Part shown: one piece after another, positions 36,252 to 44,715 of the stretch
How positions within the stretch are numbered: the stretch's first letter is position 1
How the letters are laid out: the number at the start of each line of letters is the position of its first letter
Source: Alteromonas lipotrueae
GTDB lineage: Bacteria; Pseudomonadota; Gammaproteobacteria; Enterobacterales; Alteromonadaceae
NCBI RefSeq assembly: GCF_019249215.1
Contig: NZ_JAESDI010000005.1
Span: 276,361-340,360, forward strand
Length of the DNA stretch: 64,000 bases
Reading direction: 5' to 3'
The notes under the pieces: model-generated
What the model saw: the letters and a program-made list of their open reading frames with translations, nothing else
Databases searched by the model: none
Told to the model about the DNA's origin: nothing
Made by a program: the position numbers and the translations under genes

Positions 36252-37703
36252 TCAGTAACACAGTTTCCCAGGGCTTAAAATTCCAGCAGGGTCAAAAATG
36301 TCTTTTACCCTGCGAAGGTGAGGCACAATGGTTTCATTGCGAGCAAACGCATCCTCGGACCAATTGCCATAAGGTCGGCTGAAGAAACCTCCGTTATCTG
36401 CTAATACTTTTACCAATTGCATTTCGATGTCAGCCAGTTGTGTTGTTTGCTCATCTGTATGGAATAGGGAAATGTCGAGGTGACAATTCGTGCCTTGAAT
36501 CATCGGCTGTAAATAGAAGCCCACTTGGACATCCGATAGGTCCGCCAGTAGGTTTTGAGCAAGGTATACAAGGTTGGCGACCTTGCTCATTTGGGTAATG
36601 CAGAACACCTCGGTATGGGTGCCAAAAGGCACGTCTTTATAAAATTCTTTAGAGGGTGTACTTAGGCGAGCTTCCAGCTCAGCAAGGTAGTTGGGATACT
36701 GTTGCGATATGGTGGTTACCGGCAAGGTATCGACTAAGGAAGAGAGGTCTGCTAACTGCCACTGCATGCTTTCTTCGGGTAACACGTCACGTGAAGCAAT
36801 GTTGACATAGAGGTACCAAGCGGGCATCGCATCTTTGCCAAAGAGTTGGTGTAACTCCGCAAAATGGGCGCTGCCCTTGGCTAATGCTGCGACGAGCTGA
36901 ACTTGGCTAAGCATAAAATACTGAGCGCCAAGCTGATGCAGCGCCAGATGACGTACAATGGAGATAAGCGTGGTGACGTCTTCGGCACCGTAAAGGAACC
37001 CCTGTTCAATGCTGGGGATTCGCTGACAATAAATGGAGGCCCAAGAAGTAACGCCTAATGTGCCTTGAGAACCTAACATAACACGGGTGTAATCTGTGCC
37101 GATTGGACCGGAAGCCATCATTTGACGAGCACCATTTTTTAAAGCTTCATCAAGGTCTTCGTACAGTGCGGCACCACCGGTTCGAAAACTTTCTCCACTG
37201 CCCATAGTGAGGCTTAGGCTTGCTAATGGATCGGTTGAATCCCAGTGCTCATTGGGTAAGGTTGTCGGTTCACGTTCTAGGTAACAGGCTAGTACTGACT
37301 TACTTGCTCTGGGGAGGAAAGGTTTGATCGATCGTAGGTTATGTTTTTGTATCTGAGCATCGAACTCAGGAAAGGTAACCCCAGGTTCGATAATGGCAAT
37401 GGCATCTTCGCTATCAGCATGAATTACCCGAGACATTCTCGACATATCAAGCACGACAAAAGGCGCATCTTTTAAGCCGGCGAGTCCGTGTCGACGATTT
37501 CCTGATGGTGAACTCAAAGGGACAAGCGTCACTTCGTGTTCATTGGCCCACTGAACAAGTTGTTGGACTTGTTGTTCGTCTTCTGGCCTAGCAATACCTT
37601 GAACCTTGAGTGAATTCTCGGTAGAAACACCTAAAAATTCTTTCGCTATGGTGGCGTTTTCAAAGGTGACAAATTTTGGAAGCGGAAACGCGTCATTAAT
37701 CAT
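36252..37703 (-). CDS. FAD-linked oxidase, VAO/PCMH type (first of two)
   Basis: The 483-residue protein has a PCMH-type FAD-binding domain. Parts seen are QGIARPEDEQQVQQLVQWAN (about 35-54), PLSSPSGNRRHGL, DMSRMSRV and GTDYTRVMLGSQGTLGVTSW (about 200-219). A C-terminal half ends in RVKDIFDPAGILSPGK, which is the usual terminal motif of glycolate-oxidase and 4-cresol-dehydrogenase-like proteins. It is the first gene of block C, divergent from the right-hand AraC regulator. Two ATGs lie 6 bases apart (37709 and 37703); GAGAAG stands at the better distance for 37703. It probably forms a complex with the Fe-S protein and the second oxidase. Confidence 0.83.
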   Translation of the reverse strand: MINDAFPLPKFVTFENATIAKEFLGVSTENSLKVQGIARPEDEQQVQQLVQWANEHEVTLVPLSSPSGNRRHGLAGLKDAPFVVLDMSRMSRVIHADSEDAIAIIEPGVTFPEFDAQIQKHNLRSIKPFLPRASKSVLACYLEREPTTLPNEHWDSTDPLASLSLTMGSGESFRTGGAALYEDLDEALKNGARQMMASGPIGTDYTRVMLGSQGTLGVTSWASIYCQRIPSIEQGFLYGAEDVTTLISIVRHLALHQLGAQYFMLSQVQLVAALAKGSAHFAELHQLFGKDAMPAWYLYVNIASRDVLPEESMQWQLADLSSLVDTLPVTTISQQYPNYLAELEARLSTPSKEFYKDVPFGTHTEVFCITQMSKVANLVYLAQNLLADLSDVQVGFYLQPMIQGTNCHLDISLFHTDEQTTQLADIEMQLVKVLADNGGFFSRPYGNWSEDAFARNETIVPHLRRVKDIFDPAGILSPGKLCY

Positions 37704-37892
37704 TAGCATCTTCTCATCATTTATTATTATTAGATTACGAGAGTTACTATAGGGATTGATTAGAGACTATACCGCCGAATAAATCTCTCATATGGTCTAA
37801 ATCGTCCTGATTTTTGTGTCTCAATTAGAAAATAACGACTAATTTAACTAGATTAGCGATGACTTTTTTTTTAAACCTGACATAATTTGCCC
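37704..37892. promoter_or_regulatory. Divergent promoter region of block C and the right AraC gene
   Basis: The 189-base gap between the two divergent genes is AT-rich and holds AGACTATACC (37764-37773), which recurs at 5102-5112 in front of the CrtI-like gene. It also holds CTAAATCGTCC (37796-37806), a partial match to the reverse strand of the left region. These could be half-sites for the two related AraC proteins. No clear -35/-10 pair is claimed. Confidence 0.35.
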
Positions 37893-38897
37893 ATGAAACT
37901 TCCAACACGTGCGCCTTATATACCAATTGAAACCAACTCAGAGCGAGATTTTCTTGATGACGTTTTGTCCTCTTTGTTGGTTGCCGATTCTGCTGTGGTA
38001 TTTTTTGAATTTACCTCGCCATGGGCCATCAAAATAGAGTATGAAGTTCCCATCAGCTGTACTGTGGTGGAAGGTGAACTGTGGTTGAGTGATCAAAACC
38101 GGATAACGCAATGTTTTCGAGCGGGGGATACCTTTATTTTACCGAAAGGCATGCGTGGTAAGCCTTACTATATCTCGTCTTCAGAAGAGTTTCCGCAAAG
38201 TTGGATCACCGCGAATGAGCTGTTTGATAAAGGCCAGCATATTCCATTTAACTTGGCCTATCCTCAACATATTAGTTGGGGCGGTGGCGGCAGTATGGTC
38301 CGCATTTTTTCGTTTGCCTTTCATTGGTTTGATCAATGTTATGGTCCTCTGATAGATACCTTGCCTGAGTTAATGAGGATTAATGCTGAAAACGCAGGTA
38401 CCACCTTGCAAAACCTTATGGTGAGCTTTCTATTCAAAGAGGCGCACCCTGAGCAATCGGGTTTTGGTTCACTTGTTGCACAAACCGCACAATTATTTCT
38501 AATTCATGCCATTAGAACCTTTGCTGTGACTTATGGCAGTGATAGAGAAGGCTGGTTAAAGGGTTTTTCTGATCCCAGAATCGCCAAAGCCTTAACCTGT
38601 ATTCACCGAGAACCGGGCTATAAATGGAGTGTTGAGACGCTGGGGCAGGCAACGGGAATGTCTCGATCGGTTTTTTCCAAACGCTTTACAGACGTCATGG
38701 GGGAGTCTCCGATGGATTATGTTTGTGCATGGCGTATGCATCTGGCCCGATTAGCATTGGAAACCACTGAGACAACCGTCACCACATTGGCTCAGCAATT
38801 AGGGTATCAGTCAGAATCAGCTTTTCGGACCGCCTTTCGGAAAATGACCGGACAAAGTCCAAAAGAGTACTCAAAAAGCAACGCTTCTAAGTCATGA
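37893..38897 (+). CDS. AraC-family regulator with cupin sensor domain (right end of island)
   Basis: The 334-residue protein has an N-terminal cupin sensor domain (about residues 20-200; CFRAGDTFILPKGMRGKP) and a C-terminal AraC double helix-turn-helix (about 225-330; LGQATGMSRSVFSKRFTDVM, VTTLAQQLGYQSESAFRTAF). It has the same architecture as the regulator at 4083-5030 and is likely a paralogue with diverged effector binding. It is divergent from block C and so probably controls the FAD oxidase - Fe-S - ligase - ALDH genes. ATG 37893 was preferred over the upstream TTG 37887. Confidence 0.86.
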   Translation: MKLPTRAPYIPIETNSERDFLDDVLSSLLVADSAVVFFEFTSPWAIKIEYEVPISCTVVEGELWLSDQNRITQCFRAGDTFILPKGMRGKPYYISSSEEFPQSWITANELFDKGQHIPFNLAYPQHISWGGGGSMVRIFSFAFHWFDQCYGPLIDTLPELMRINAENAGTTLQNLMVSFLFKEAHPEQSGFGSLVAQTAQLFLIHAIRTFAVTYGSDREGWLKGFSDPRIAKALTCIHREPGYKWSVETLGQATGMSRSVFSKRFTDVMGESPMDYVCAWRMHLARLALETTETTVTTLAQQLGYQSESAFRTAFRKMTGQSPKEYSKSNASKS

Positions 38898-38931
38898 TGA
38901 ATGTTTAAAAATAAACCGTCAGTAACCTGTT

Positions 38932-39165
38932 CTAATCCACTTCTTCAGCCAGGTTACCAATATCAACTGCCGCCGCACGTAATTCAGGGATAAAATGCAG
39001 CAACTTATCGAGGTTCTTACGAATAACGGGAACATTGCAGAATAGGCAAGCGAACAGCCGTCCATGACTGTCGACAACTGGCACAGAGACCACCGCCATG
39101 CCGTCGATAAACTCTTCATAATCGGTACCTACATTGGTTTTCTGGATATAGAGCAGTTCAATTTC
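38932..39165 (-). pseudogene. C-terminal stump of an IclR-family regulator
   Basis: On the minus strand an open frame of 77 residues runs from 39165 to a TAG at 38932, without a start. It reads TNVGTDYEEFIDGMAVVSVP, then PVVDSHGRLFACLFCNVPVI and ends LRAAAVDIGNLAEEVD. This matches the end of IclR effector-binding domains (the D-G-M-x-x-x-S-x-P-V and final helix L-x-x-x-A-x-x-I). The DNA-binding domain and most of the sensor domain are missing, and a TAA stands just upstream in frame. I infer that a rearrangement at about 39165 cut the gene, which marks the right edge of the island. Confidence 0.65.
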
Positions 39166-39437
39166 TTAAACCGAGTTCAGGTTATATTACTTAAACACCC
39201 GAGAACATACAGGGATAGACTAAGAGCAGTTTTGTTCGAGCCGTTAAACTAGTGCCGATTTCGAGAGGATGGGCGCAAAACCCCAATTAGCGGCTGCACT
39301 TATTGCAGATATGAAGCTAACTCCAGATTCATGTTTTTTACCTAAAGCTAACGCTTCGCTTTTATTAAGTTTTGAAACGTCAGAGTATCGTTTAAATATT
39401 GTAAAATACTGACAAGACCTAAACCGATAAAGTACTC
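39166..39437. other. Unassigned junction region right of the island
   Basis: After the IclR stump no recognisable gene is found for about 270 bases. A weak minus-strand frame (39244-39441, TTG start, 65 residues, with KSEALALGKKHESGVSFISA) touches the next small frame but lacks a ribosome binding site and a family. It may be a decayed gene. No transposase or att-like direct repeat was recognised. Confidence 0.3.
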
Positions 39438-39629
39438 TCAACGGTCCAAAATCCCATCTGAAAAGGGATCATTGGATGCCTCTATTTCGGATTCTACGCT
39501 AATGAGTTTTGAATCCAGGAATTGTAAAACTTCCTGAAGCATCCCCAGTTCTAGATCGATGACTTCTTTATCACTTCCTAAAATGTACATAAAGCCTTCA
39601 AAGGCGCATAACAATTTACTAGACCCCAA
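39438..39629 (-). CDS. Hypothetical small protein (63 residues)
   Basis: An ATG... or alternative start at 39629 opens a 63-residue frame with an acidic, soluble product (KEVIDLELGMLQEVLQFLDS, SVESEIEASNDPFS). It has protein-like composition but no motif that I recognise. It may be real, or the remains of a gene cut at the island edge. The adjacent frame at 39244-39441 could be its frameshifted continuation. Confidence 0.3.
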   Translation of the reverse strand: MGSSKLLCAFEGFMYILGSDKEVIDLELGMLQEVLQFLDSKLISVESEIEASNDPFSDGILDR

Positions 39630-39834
39630 TGCGGCCTGTTTCCCCCAAAAAACTGGGGTTTATAATTTTATTCATATTGTCAGATTAACCGTAAACACCA
39701 GAAAATAAAACAACAAATCTTAGTGGTGTTTTTGCTCATGAATTAAAATTATCAAGGGGGATAAGGTGACTTTGCTCAAATGCTGCGCAAGCGATTTAAT
39801 AAATATTGATGGGTTAACTACAATCAGAAAGTAA

Positions 39835-39856
39835 AAAGGAGCCCTTAGGCTCCTTT
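39835..39856 (-). terminator. Intrinsic terminator of the DEAD-box helicase gene
   Basis: AAAGGAGCC (39835-39843) and GGCTCCTTT (39848-39856) form a 9-bp stem with a four-base loop. On the minus strand it is followed by TTTTTAC. It lies 49 bases beyond the helicase stop codon. Confidence 0.85.
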
Positions 39857-39904
39857 GCAATAATATAAATCTGGAACCCGAAAATTTTCCGGTTTCCACT
39901 ATAC

Positions 39905-41302
39905 CTAGTTAGTCTTATCGCTATTATCTAAATCATCAACACTGTTATCTACGTTAATGCCAGATTCAAATTCGGTATCGTCTTCAGGTTCAAGCTCTAC
40001 TTTTCTTGGCTTGCGTTTCACTGGCGCCATACCAATTTCTGTACCTGCCATGGTGTCTACGCGGCGTACTTTCTTAGCAACAGCTGCTTCTGCGCCATCT
40101 TGCTTACTGGCTTTATTTTTCTGCGTATCTTGTTTAGGCGTAGGGGCTTTAATCCCTTTAAATTTAGCAGGTAGTGCTTCGTGTGCCTCGCACTCCAGGT
40201 CATATTGTAAATGTGCCTTCAGCGCTATAAAGCTCTTCCAATCGCGAGGGCCAACAAATGAAGCCGCTTCACCTTTTTGTCCAGCACGTCCCGTCCTACC
40301 AATGCGGTGAATGTATTCATCGGCATTTTTTGGCAAATCAAAATTAATAACCAAACCAACTTTAGACAAATCTAAACCTCGTGATGCCACATCGGTAGTC
40401 ACCAATACAGAGTGTTGTCCTCGGGCGAACTCACTCATAATAGCAGCACGTTGATTTTGTGGTAAGTCGCCTCGTAGGGCGATGGCTTCAAGCTTATCTT
40501 TGTTTAACATGGTGGTTAAACGGTCGGTATCTTCACGAGTTGCGGTAAATACAATAGCTTGATTATAGGTACGGTTTGAAATTTCATGATGAAGCAGGGT
40601 GTCTTTATGCTCGATATTATCGGCAAAGAAACACTGTTGTTGAATATCGCCATGGTGCGCCGTTGAATCACCTACCGATACACGCACCGCAGCTTTTGTT
40701 AAACGCGCAGTCATGTAATTAAGCTCAATGCTATCTAGCGTAGCTGAAAATAGCATCGTTTGGCGTTTACGGTGGTTCGCAAATTCATTAATCATGTTTA
40801 GCTGTTCTGAAAAGCCTAAATCAAGCATGCGATCGGCTTCATCAAAAATAAGCAGTTCTAGGCCATTTAAAAATATGCTTTTATCTTTCAAATGGTCGGC
40901 CACCCGGCCAGCAGTACCCACAATAATATGTGGGTTACGGCGTAAGGCTTTTACCTGGTCGTTGTAGTTTTCACCGCCCACAACCAAAGTGCAAGATAGG
41001 TTCAATCCCGTACACATGGTTTTGGCTTCTATGAAAACTTGCTTAGCTAATTCGCGAGTAGGTGCAAGAATAAGGGCGCGTGGGTCTTGTCGACTTAACG
41101 CCTTTTGCGACATCAAACGATTAATGGCTGGAATTAAAAATGCGAGTGTCTTACCCGATCCCGTTTTAGATGAGGCAATAATATCTTTACCCTGAATAGC
41201 AGGAAGCATGCTTTTTTCCTGAATTTCAGTGAGCTCGGTAAAGTTTCTACTTTCGAGTTTGGTAATGATTTTGTGATGAACGGGTAAGTCAGTAACTAGC
41301 AA
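39905..41302 (-). CDS. DEAD-box ATP-dependent RNA helicase
   Basis: The 465-residue protein has the full set of motifs: Q motif with LTEIQEKSMLPAIQGKD, Walker A SSKTGSGKTLAF, PTRELA, DEAD in FDEADRMLDLGF, SAT in LFSATLD, and TTDVASRGLDLS plus HRIGRTGRAGQKGEA in the second RecA domain. The last 90 residues are low-complexity, basic then acidic (APTPKQDTQKNKASKQDGAE), as in SrmB- and RhlE-like ribosome assembly helicases. Start TTG 41302 has GAGG at a fitting distance. A gene symbol is not given because the subfamily cannot be settled by eye. Confidence 0.92.
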   Translation of the reverse strand: MLVTDLPVHHKIITKLESRNFTELTEIQEKSMLPAIQGKDIIASSKTGSGKTLAFLIPAINRLMSQKALSRQDPRALILAPTRELAKQVFIEAKTMCTGLNLSCTLVVGGENYNDQVKALRRNPHIIVGTAGRVADHLKDKSIFLNGLELLIFDEADRMLDLGFSEQLNMINEFANHRKRQTMLFSATLDSIELNYMTARLTKAAVRVSVGDSTAHHGDIQQQCFFADNIEHKDTLLHHEISNRTYNQAIVFTATREDTDRLTTMLNKDKLEAIALRGDLPQNQRAAIMSEFARGQHSVLVTTDVASRGLDLSKVGLVINFDLPKNADEYIHRIGRTGRAGQKGEAASFVGPRDWKSFIALKAHLQYDLECEAHEALPAKFKGIKAPTPKQDTQKNKASKQDGAEAAVAKKVRRVDTMAGTEIGMAPVKRKPRKVELEPEDDTEFESGINVDNSVDDLDNSDKTN

Positions 41303-41394
41303 GATTCGGCCTCATGAATAATATCATCGCGTATTATCCCTTAAAGGCCGATATTATGAAAGCTTGCTATGCGTTTACCTTGGCGAAAATGCGG

Positions 41395-42051
41395 TTATAC
41401 TCGCATTTCGGTCACATTTTCCGATACAACTAACTTGCCGCCGGTTTTTGCTTGTATATCTTCAACCGTTACTCCAGGGGCACGTTCTTTAAGTAAAAAG
41501 GCACCATCAACCACTTCTAATACCGCAAGATCGGTAATAATTCGGGTTATGCAATTTACACCGGTTAGCGGCAGGGTACATTCACGGAGTAGTTTTGGGT
41601 TGCCATGTTTATCGGTATGAGTCATGGTTACAATAATATTTTTAGCACCTGCCACTAAGTCCATAGCGCCGCCCATACCTTTAACAAGCTTTCCAGGGAT
41701 CATCCACGACGCAATGTTTCCGCTTACGTCTACTTCAAACGCGCCGAGTACAGTAAAATCAACGTGGCCGCCACGGATCATGGCAAAGCTTTCCGCAGAA
41801 TTAAAAATTGAAGCACCTGTTATCGCGGTAACGGTTTCTTTTCCTGCGTTAATCATATCTGCGTCTAGCTCATCTTCATGAGGGTAGGGGCCCATACCTA
41901 ATAAACCATTTTCAGATTGAAGCATCACGCTAATGCCCTCAGGCACAAAACTGGCGGCTAAGGTAGGAATACCTATTCCTAAATTGACATAATCACCATC
42001 TTTGAATTCTTGAGCCACACGCATTGCTATTTGATCTCGTGATAATGCCAT
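41395..42051 (-). CDS. scoB: 3-oxoacid CoA-transferase, subunit B
   Basis: The 218-residue subunit carries the catalytic glutamate in the motif QSENGLLGMGPYP (about residue 45), and GMGGAMDLVAGAKNIIV, typical of succinyl-CoA:3-ketoacid CoA-transferase B subunits. With subunit A it activates acetoacetate to acetoacetyl-CoA using succinyl-CoA. It starts at the stop codon of scoA (TAATG), so the two are coupled. It could take up acetoacetate from the HMG-CoA lyase of the island or from host leucine breakdown. Confidence 0.92.
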   Translation of the reverse strand: MALSRDQIAMRVAQEFKDGDYVNLGIGIPTLAASFVPEGISVMLQSENGLLGMGPYPHEDELDADMINAGKETVTAITGASIFNSAESFAMIRGGHVDFTVLGAFEVDVSGNIASWMIPGKLVKGMGGAMDLVAGAKNIIVTMTHTDKHGNPKLLRECTLPLTGVNCITRIITDLAVLEVVDGAFLLKERAPGVTVEDIQAKTGGKLVVSENVTEMRV

Positions 42052-42782
42052 TATTGTGACTCCTTTGCTGTGGTGTTATGTACAGTTTTAGAAACAACCT
42101 TACGCTCTATGCGTTTTTCAAATTCCCCTTTTATGACTCGATTAACATAAATGCCGGGAGTATGAATTTCACTAGGGTTTAATTCACCTGGTTCAACAAT
42201 CTCTTCTGCTTCAACGACGGTAATTGTGCCAGCGCTGGCTGCCATAGGATTGAAGTTCTGTGCAGTATGACGATATATACAATTTCCATATCGGTCGGCT
42301 TTCCACGCTTTCACAATGGAAAATTCGCCAGTAATAGCTTCTTCTAAAATATAAGGTCGGCCATTAAACGTTTTCACTTCCTTACCTTCGCCTACAGGCG
42401 TGCCATAGCCAGTAGCCGTATAAAAAGCAGGAATGCCGGCACCACCTGCACGCATCTTCTCGGCGAGTGTGCCTTGCGGCGTAAGTTCAACTTCAAGCTC
42501 GCCATTTAGTAATTGTTTTTCAAACAATGCGTTTTCACCCACATAAGAAGACACCATTCTCTTAATCTGTTTGTCTTCCAGCAAGATCCCTAGCCCGAAA
42601 CCATCTACGCCACAGTTATTAGAAACTACAGTGAGCTCTTTTATGCCCAAAGTTTTAATTTGTGCGATGAGTCCTTCTGGTATGCCGCATAAGCCAAAAC
42701 CACCAGCAATAACCGTCATACCATCTGCTAGCCCATCCATGGCTTCTTGATAGGTGGCGACGACTTTGTCAAATCCAGACAT
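42051..42782 (-). CDS. scoA: 3-oxoacid CoA-transferase, subunit A
   Basis: The 243-residue subunit has the glycine-rich CoA-binding motif [16 protein letters not shown] (about residues 24-39), [14 protein letters not shown] and [19 protein letters not shown], all standard for ScoA/AtoD-type proteins. It pairs with scoB to make one active transferase. The gene is divergent from a LysR regulator, with repeated ATTAAT elements in the gap, so the pair is probably regulated by it. The lack of AtoB nearby means the thiolase is elsewhere. Confidence 0.92.
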   Translation of the reverse strand: MSGFDKVVATYQEAMDGLADGMTVIAGGFGLCGIPEGLIAQIKTLGIKELTVVSNNCGVDGFGLGILLEDKQIKRMVSSYVGENALFEKQLLNGELEVELTPQGTLAEKMRAGGAGIPAFYTATGYGTPVGEGKEVKTFNGRPYILEEAITGEFSIVKAWKADRYGNCIYRHTAQNFNPMAASAGTITVVEAEEIVEPGELNPSEIHTPGIYVNRVIKGEFEKRIERKVVSKTVHNTTAKESQ

Positions 42783-42972
42783 GGTACTTCCCCTTAAATT
42801 AATCGCTTTGAATTTATGTTAATTAAAAGTATCAACAATGTTTTCAGTTATGTAAAATTGAATTAATCACTCAATTAATAAACTTTAGTTATTAATTGGT
42901 CGTGGCATGGGTAACTGAATTTATTGGCCTTCCTTGCCAGTATTTCAAATCAAGGGCGAGGTTATTATTTTA
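42783..42972. promoter_or_regulatory. Divergent scoA/LysR promoter region with ATTAAT repeats
   Basis: The AT-rich 190-base gap has ATTAAT at 42862-42867, 42874-42879 and 42891-42896; each is self-complementary and the first two are 12 bases apart. Such repeats, with T-N11-A spacing, are common LysR targets. The likely regulator is the divergent gene at 42973. Confidence 0.45.
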
Positions 42973-43860
42973 ATGAATATTTCATACAGAAACTTGCAGG
43001 CTTTTATTCACGTAGCACGTTCAAGCACGTTTGCTGAGGCCGCTATTAAGCTTCATCTTACTCAGCCGGCACTTTCTTCTGCCATAAAGAAAATGGAAGA
43101 GCAGCTGGGAGGGAAGTTGTTTAGTCGTAGCACCAGGCATGTGGCGTTAACCAAAGAAGGCGAAGCCTTGTTACCTAACGCCATTAGAATATTACGGGAC
43201 TGGGACGATACCTTTGGCGATATTCAGAACCTTTTCGCCATGGCCAAGGGGCGGTTAACCATTGCGGCTATGCCATCCTTTGCTGAGTCACATCTGCCTC
43301 ATTTGCTTAAAAAGTATCATCAAATTGCGCCTAATATTAACCTGCGCATTTTAGATGTGGTCATGGAAAACGTGATTTACGAAGTATCAGAGGGAAGGGC
43401 TGAGATGGGCTTCACCTTCGAACCACAGCAAAATGAAGGGCTTATTTTTACGCCGCTTTTCGACGATTGTTTTGTGGTGGTGGTAAACCCCAAGCACGAA
43501 TTAGCAAAAACGAAAACGGTTAGCTGGGAAGCGTGTATCGAATACCCTATGGTAATGATGAATAGAGGGTCAGCAGTAAGAATGTGGACTCAGCAAAAGA
43601 TAAGTACCGTGGGTGAAGCAGTGATTGTTGCCGAAACTGGGCAGTTGGGTACTCTTGGTCAGCTAATTAAGCAGGGGTTAGGCATCGCTATTATGCCATC
43701 GCTGTGTATTGACTCGATGGAAAGCATCGGGCTAACCGTGCTTAAAATGAAAGACGACCCCTTGGTAAAAAGGGTAGGCATGGTGAAAAATGCCAAACGA
43801 GATATGTCTGTGGCTGGCCAAGCGCTGTGGAGCGAAGTGTTAAACCACTACCATAGGTAA
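42973..43860 (+). CDS. LysR-family transcriptional regulator, divergent from scoAB
   Basis: The 295-residue protein has an N-terminal winged helix-turn-helix (YRNLQAFIHVARSSTFAEAA, TQPALSSAIKKMEEQLGG) and a LysR substrate-binding domain of about 200 residues, including GLGIAIMPSLCID. The ATG at 42973 starts the family-typical MNISYRNLQAF; the longer frame from 42934 adds 13 residues without homology. By position it should control scoAB. The effector is not known; ketone bodies or branched-chain metabolites are guesses. Confidence 0.9.
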   Translation: MNISYRNLQAFIHVARSSTFAEAAIKLHLTQPALSSAIKKMEEQLGGKLFSRSTRHVALTKEGEALLPNAIRILRDWDDTFGDIQNLFAMAKGRLTIAAMPSFAESHLPHLLKKYHQIAPNINLRILDVVMENVIYEVSEGRAEMGFTFEPQQNEGLIFTPLFDDCFVVVVNPKHELAKTKTVSWEACIEYPMVMMNRGSAVRMWTQQKISTVGEAVIVAETGQLGTLGQLIKQGLGIAIMPSLCIDSMESIGLTVLKMKDDPLVKRVGMVKNAKRDMSVAGQALWSEVLNHYHR

Positions 43861-43887
43861 CGTATCAAGTGCATGTGAACTAACGCG

Positions 43888-44643
43888 TTACCATTTCTTC
43901 TTAGGCGCAAATAACTCATCCAATTCATCACGCTCTTCTTCTTGTTTCTTCGCTCTATCTTGTGCGTTAACGCTTTTAAGGTTGTTTTGAATTTCTGACA
44001 ACCATTCATGCAATGTGGCCAAACGAGACTGTGTGTATTCATCTTGATGATTTTGATTTTCTAGCGCGGTTTTTGCTTTTTCGTAATACTGACGAGCTGA
44101 ACCTAACATATTCGACTGCTGTGCAGCTCTGCCGCGTTTAATAAGCGTTTCAACATTAACCTTAATTTGTAAGCGTTCTAACTGTTTGTCTTCGTCAAAA
44201 AACACTTTGCTTTCAACTTTGCCTTTACTGTGTTCTGAACGAAGTATAATGCGGAGCTTTTTAACAGCCTGAATGTACTGAATAATAAGTTTGTCATTAT
44301 CGGGTAAAACGAATTCGTTAGCGCTGACCGAATCAGGGTTTATTGAAGCCGATTTTTGCTCTGCATTGGCAAGTTTTTGTTTTGTTTCTGGCGTACCACC
44401 AAGCTCGTTGACGGTTTTAAGCGCGCCTAACACACGATTATCCAAGATTTGTAACATGCGGCCTGAAATAGGCATGTTCGAACACGCTAGAATAACATTC
44501 TCTGTTTCATCAATAACAGCACGTTGTTTAGCCAGATCTGCTCGACGCTCCGAGTCAGCCTTAGCGCGATGTTGTTGCATAGCATTTATAAAGATTGCCG
44601 CTATAAGTAATACAACAATCAGAATTATTATTATCATGTACAT
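43888..44643 (-). CDS. Membrane-anchored protein of unknown function (251 residues)
   Basis: The product has one N-terminal membrane helix (residues 2-22, IIIILIVVLLIAAIFINAM) and a long helical, charged domain. A TPR-like stretch lies near residues 170-200 (RGRAAQQSNMLGSARQYYEKA), and the tail is very acidic then basic (ERDELDELFAPKKKW). It probably sits in the inner membrane with the rest in the cytoplasm. I do not know the family function. It is separated from its neighbours by about 30 to 70 bases and reads convergently with the LysR gene. Confidence 0.7.
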   Translation of the reverse strand: MYMIIIILIVVLLIAAIFINAMQQHRAKADSERRADLAKQRAVIDETENVILACSNMPISGRMLQILDNRVLGALKTVNELGGTPETKQKLANAEQKSASINPDSVSANEFVLPDNDKLIIQYIQAVKKLRIILRSEHSKGKVESKVFFDEDKQLERLQIKVNVETLIKRGRAAQQSNMLGSARQYYEKAKTALENQNHQDEYTQSRLATLHEWLSEIQNNLKSVNAQDRAKKQEEERDELDELFAPKKKW

Positions 44644-44715
44644 GCGCGTATTTCCGTTTATTACTTAATTCGAATTATATGTTGGCTTTCACTGCCAAAC
44701 TATTATGCGTTAATG

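Noticed and set aside
38919..39119. Minus-strand frame of 66 residues
   Set aside because: It is a shifted frame over the IclR remnant, whose correct frame gives a recognisable C-terminal domain.
4052..39200. Possible att sites or a transposase that would explain island transfer
   Set aside because: I compared the two edges for direct repeats and looked for integrase, transposase or tRNA genes and found none that stand up to inspection.
39957..40310. Plus-strand frame of 117 residues inside the helicase gene
   Set aside because: Antisense shadow of the low-complexity helicase tail.
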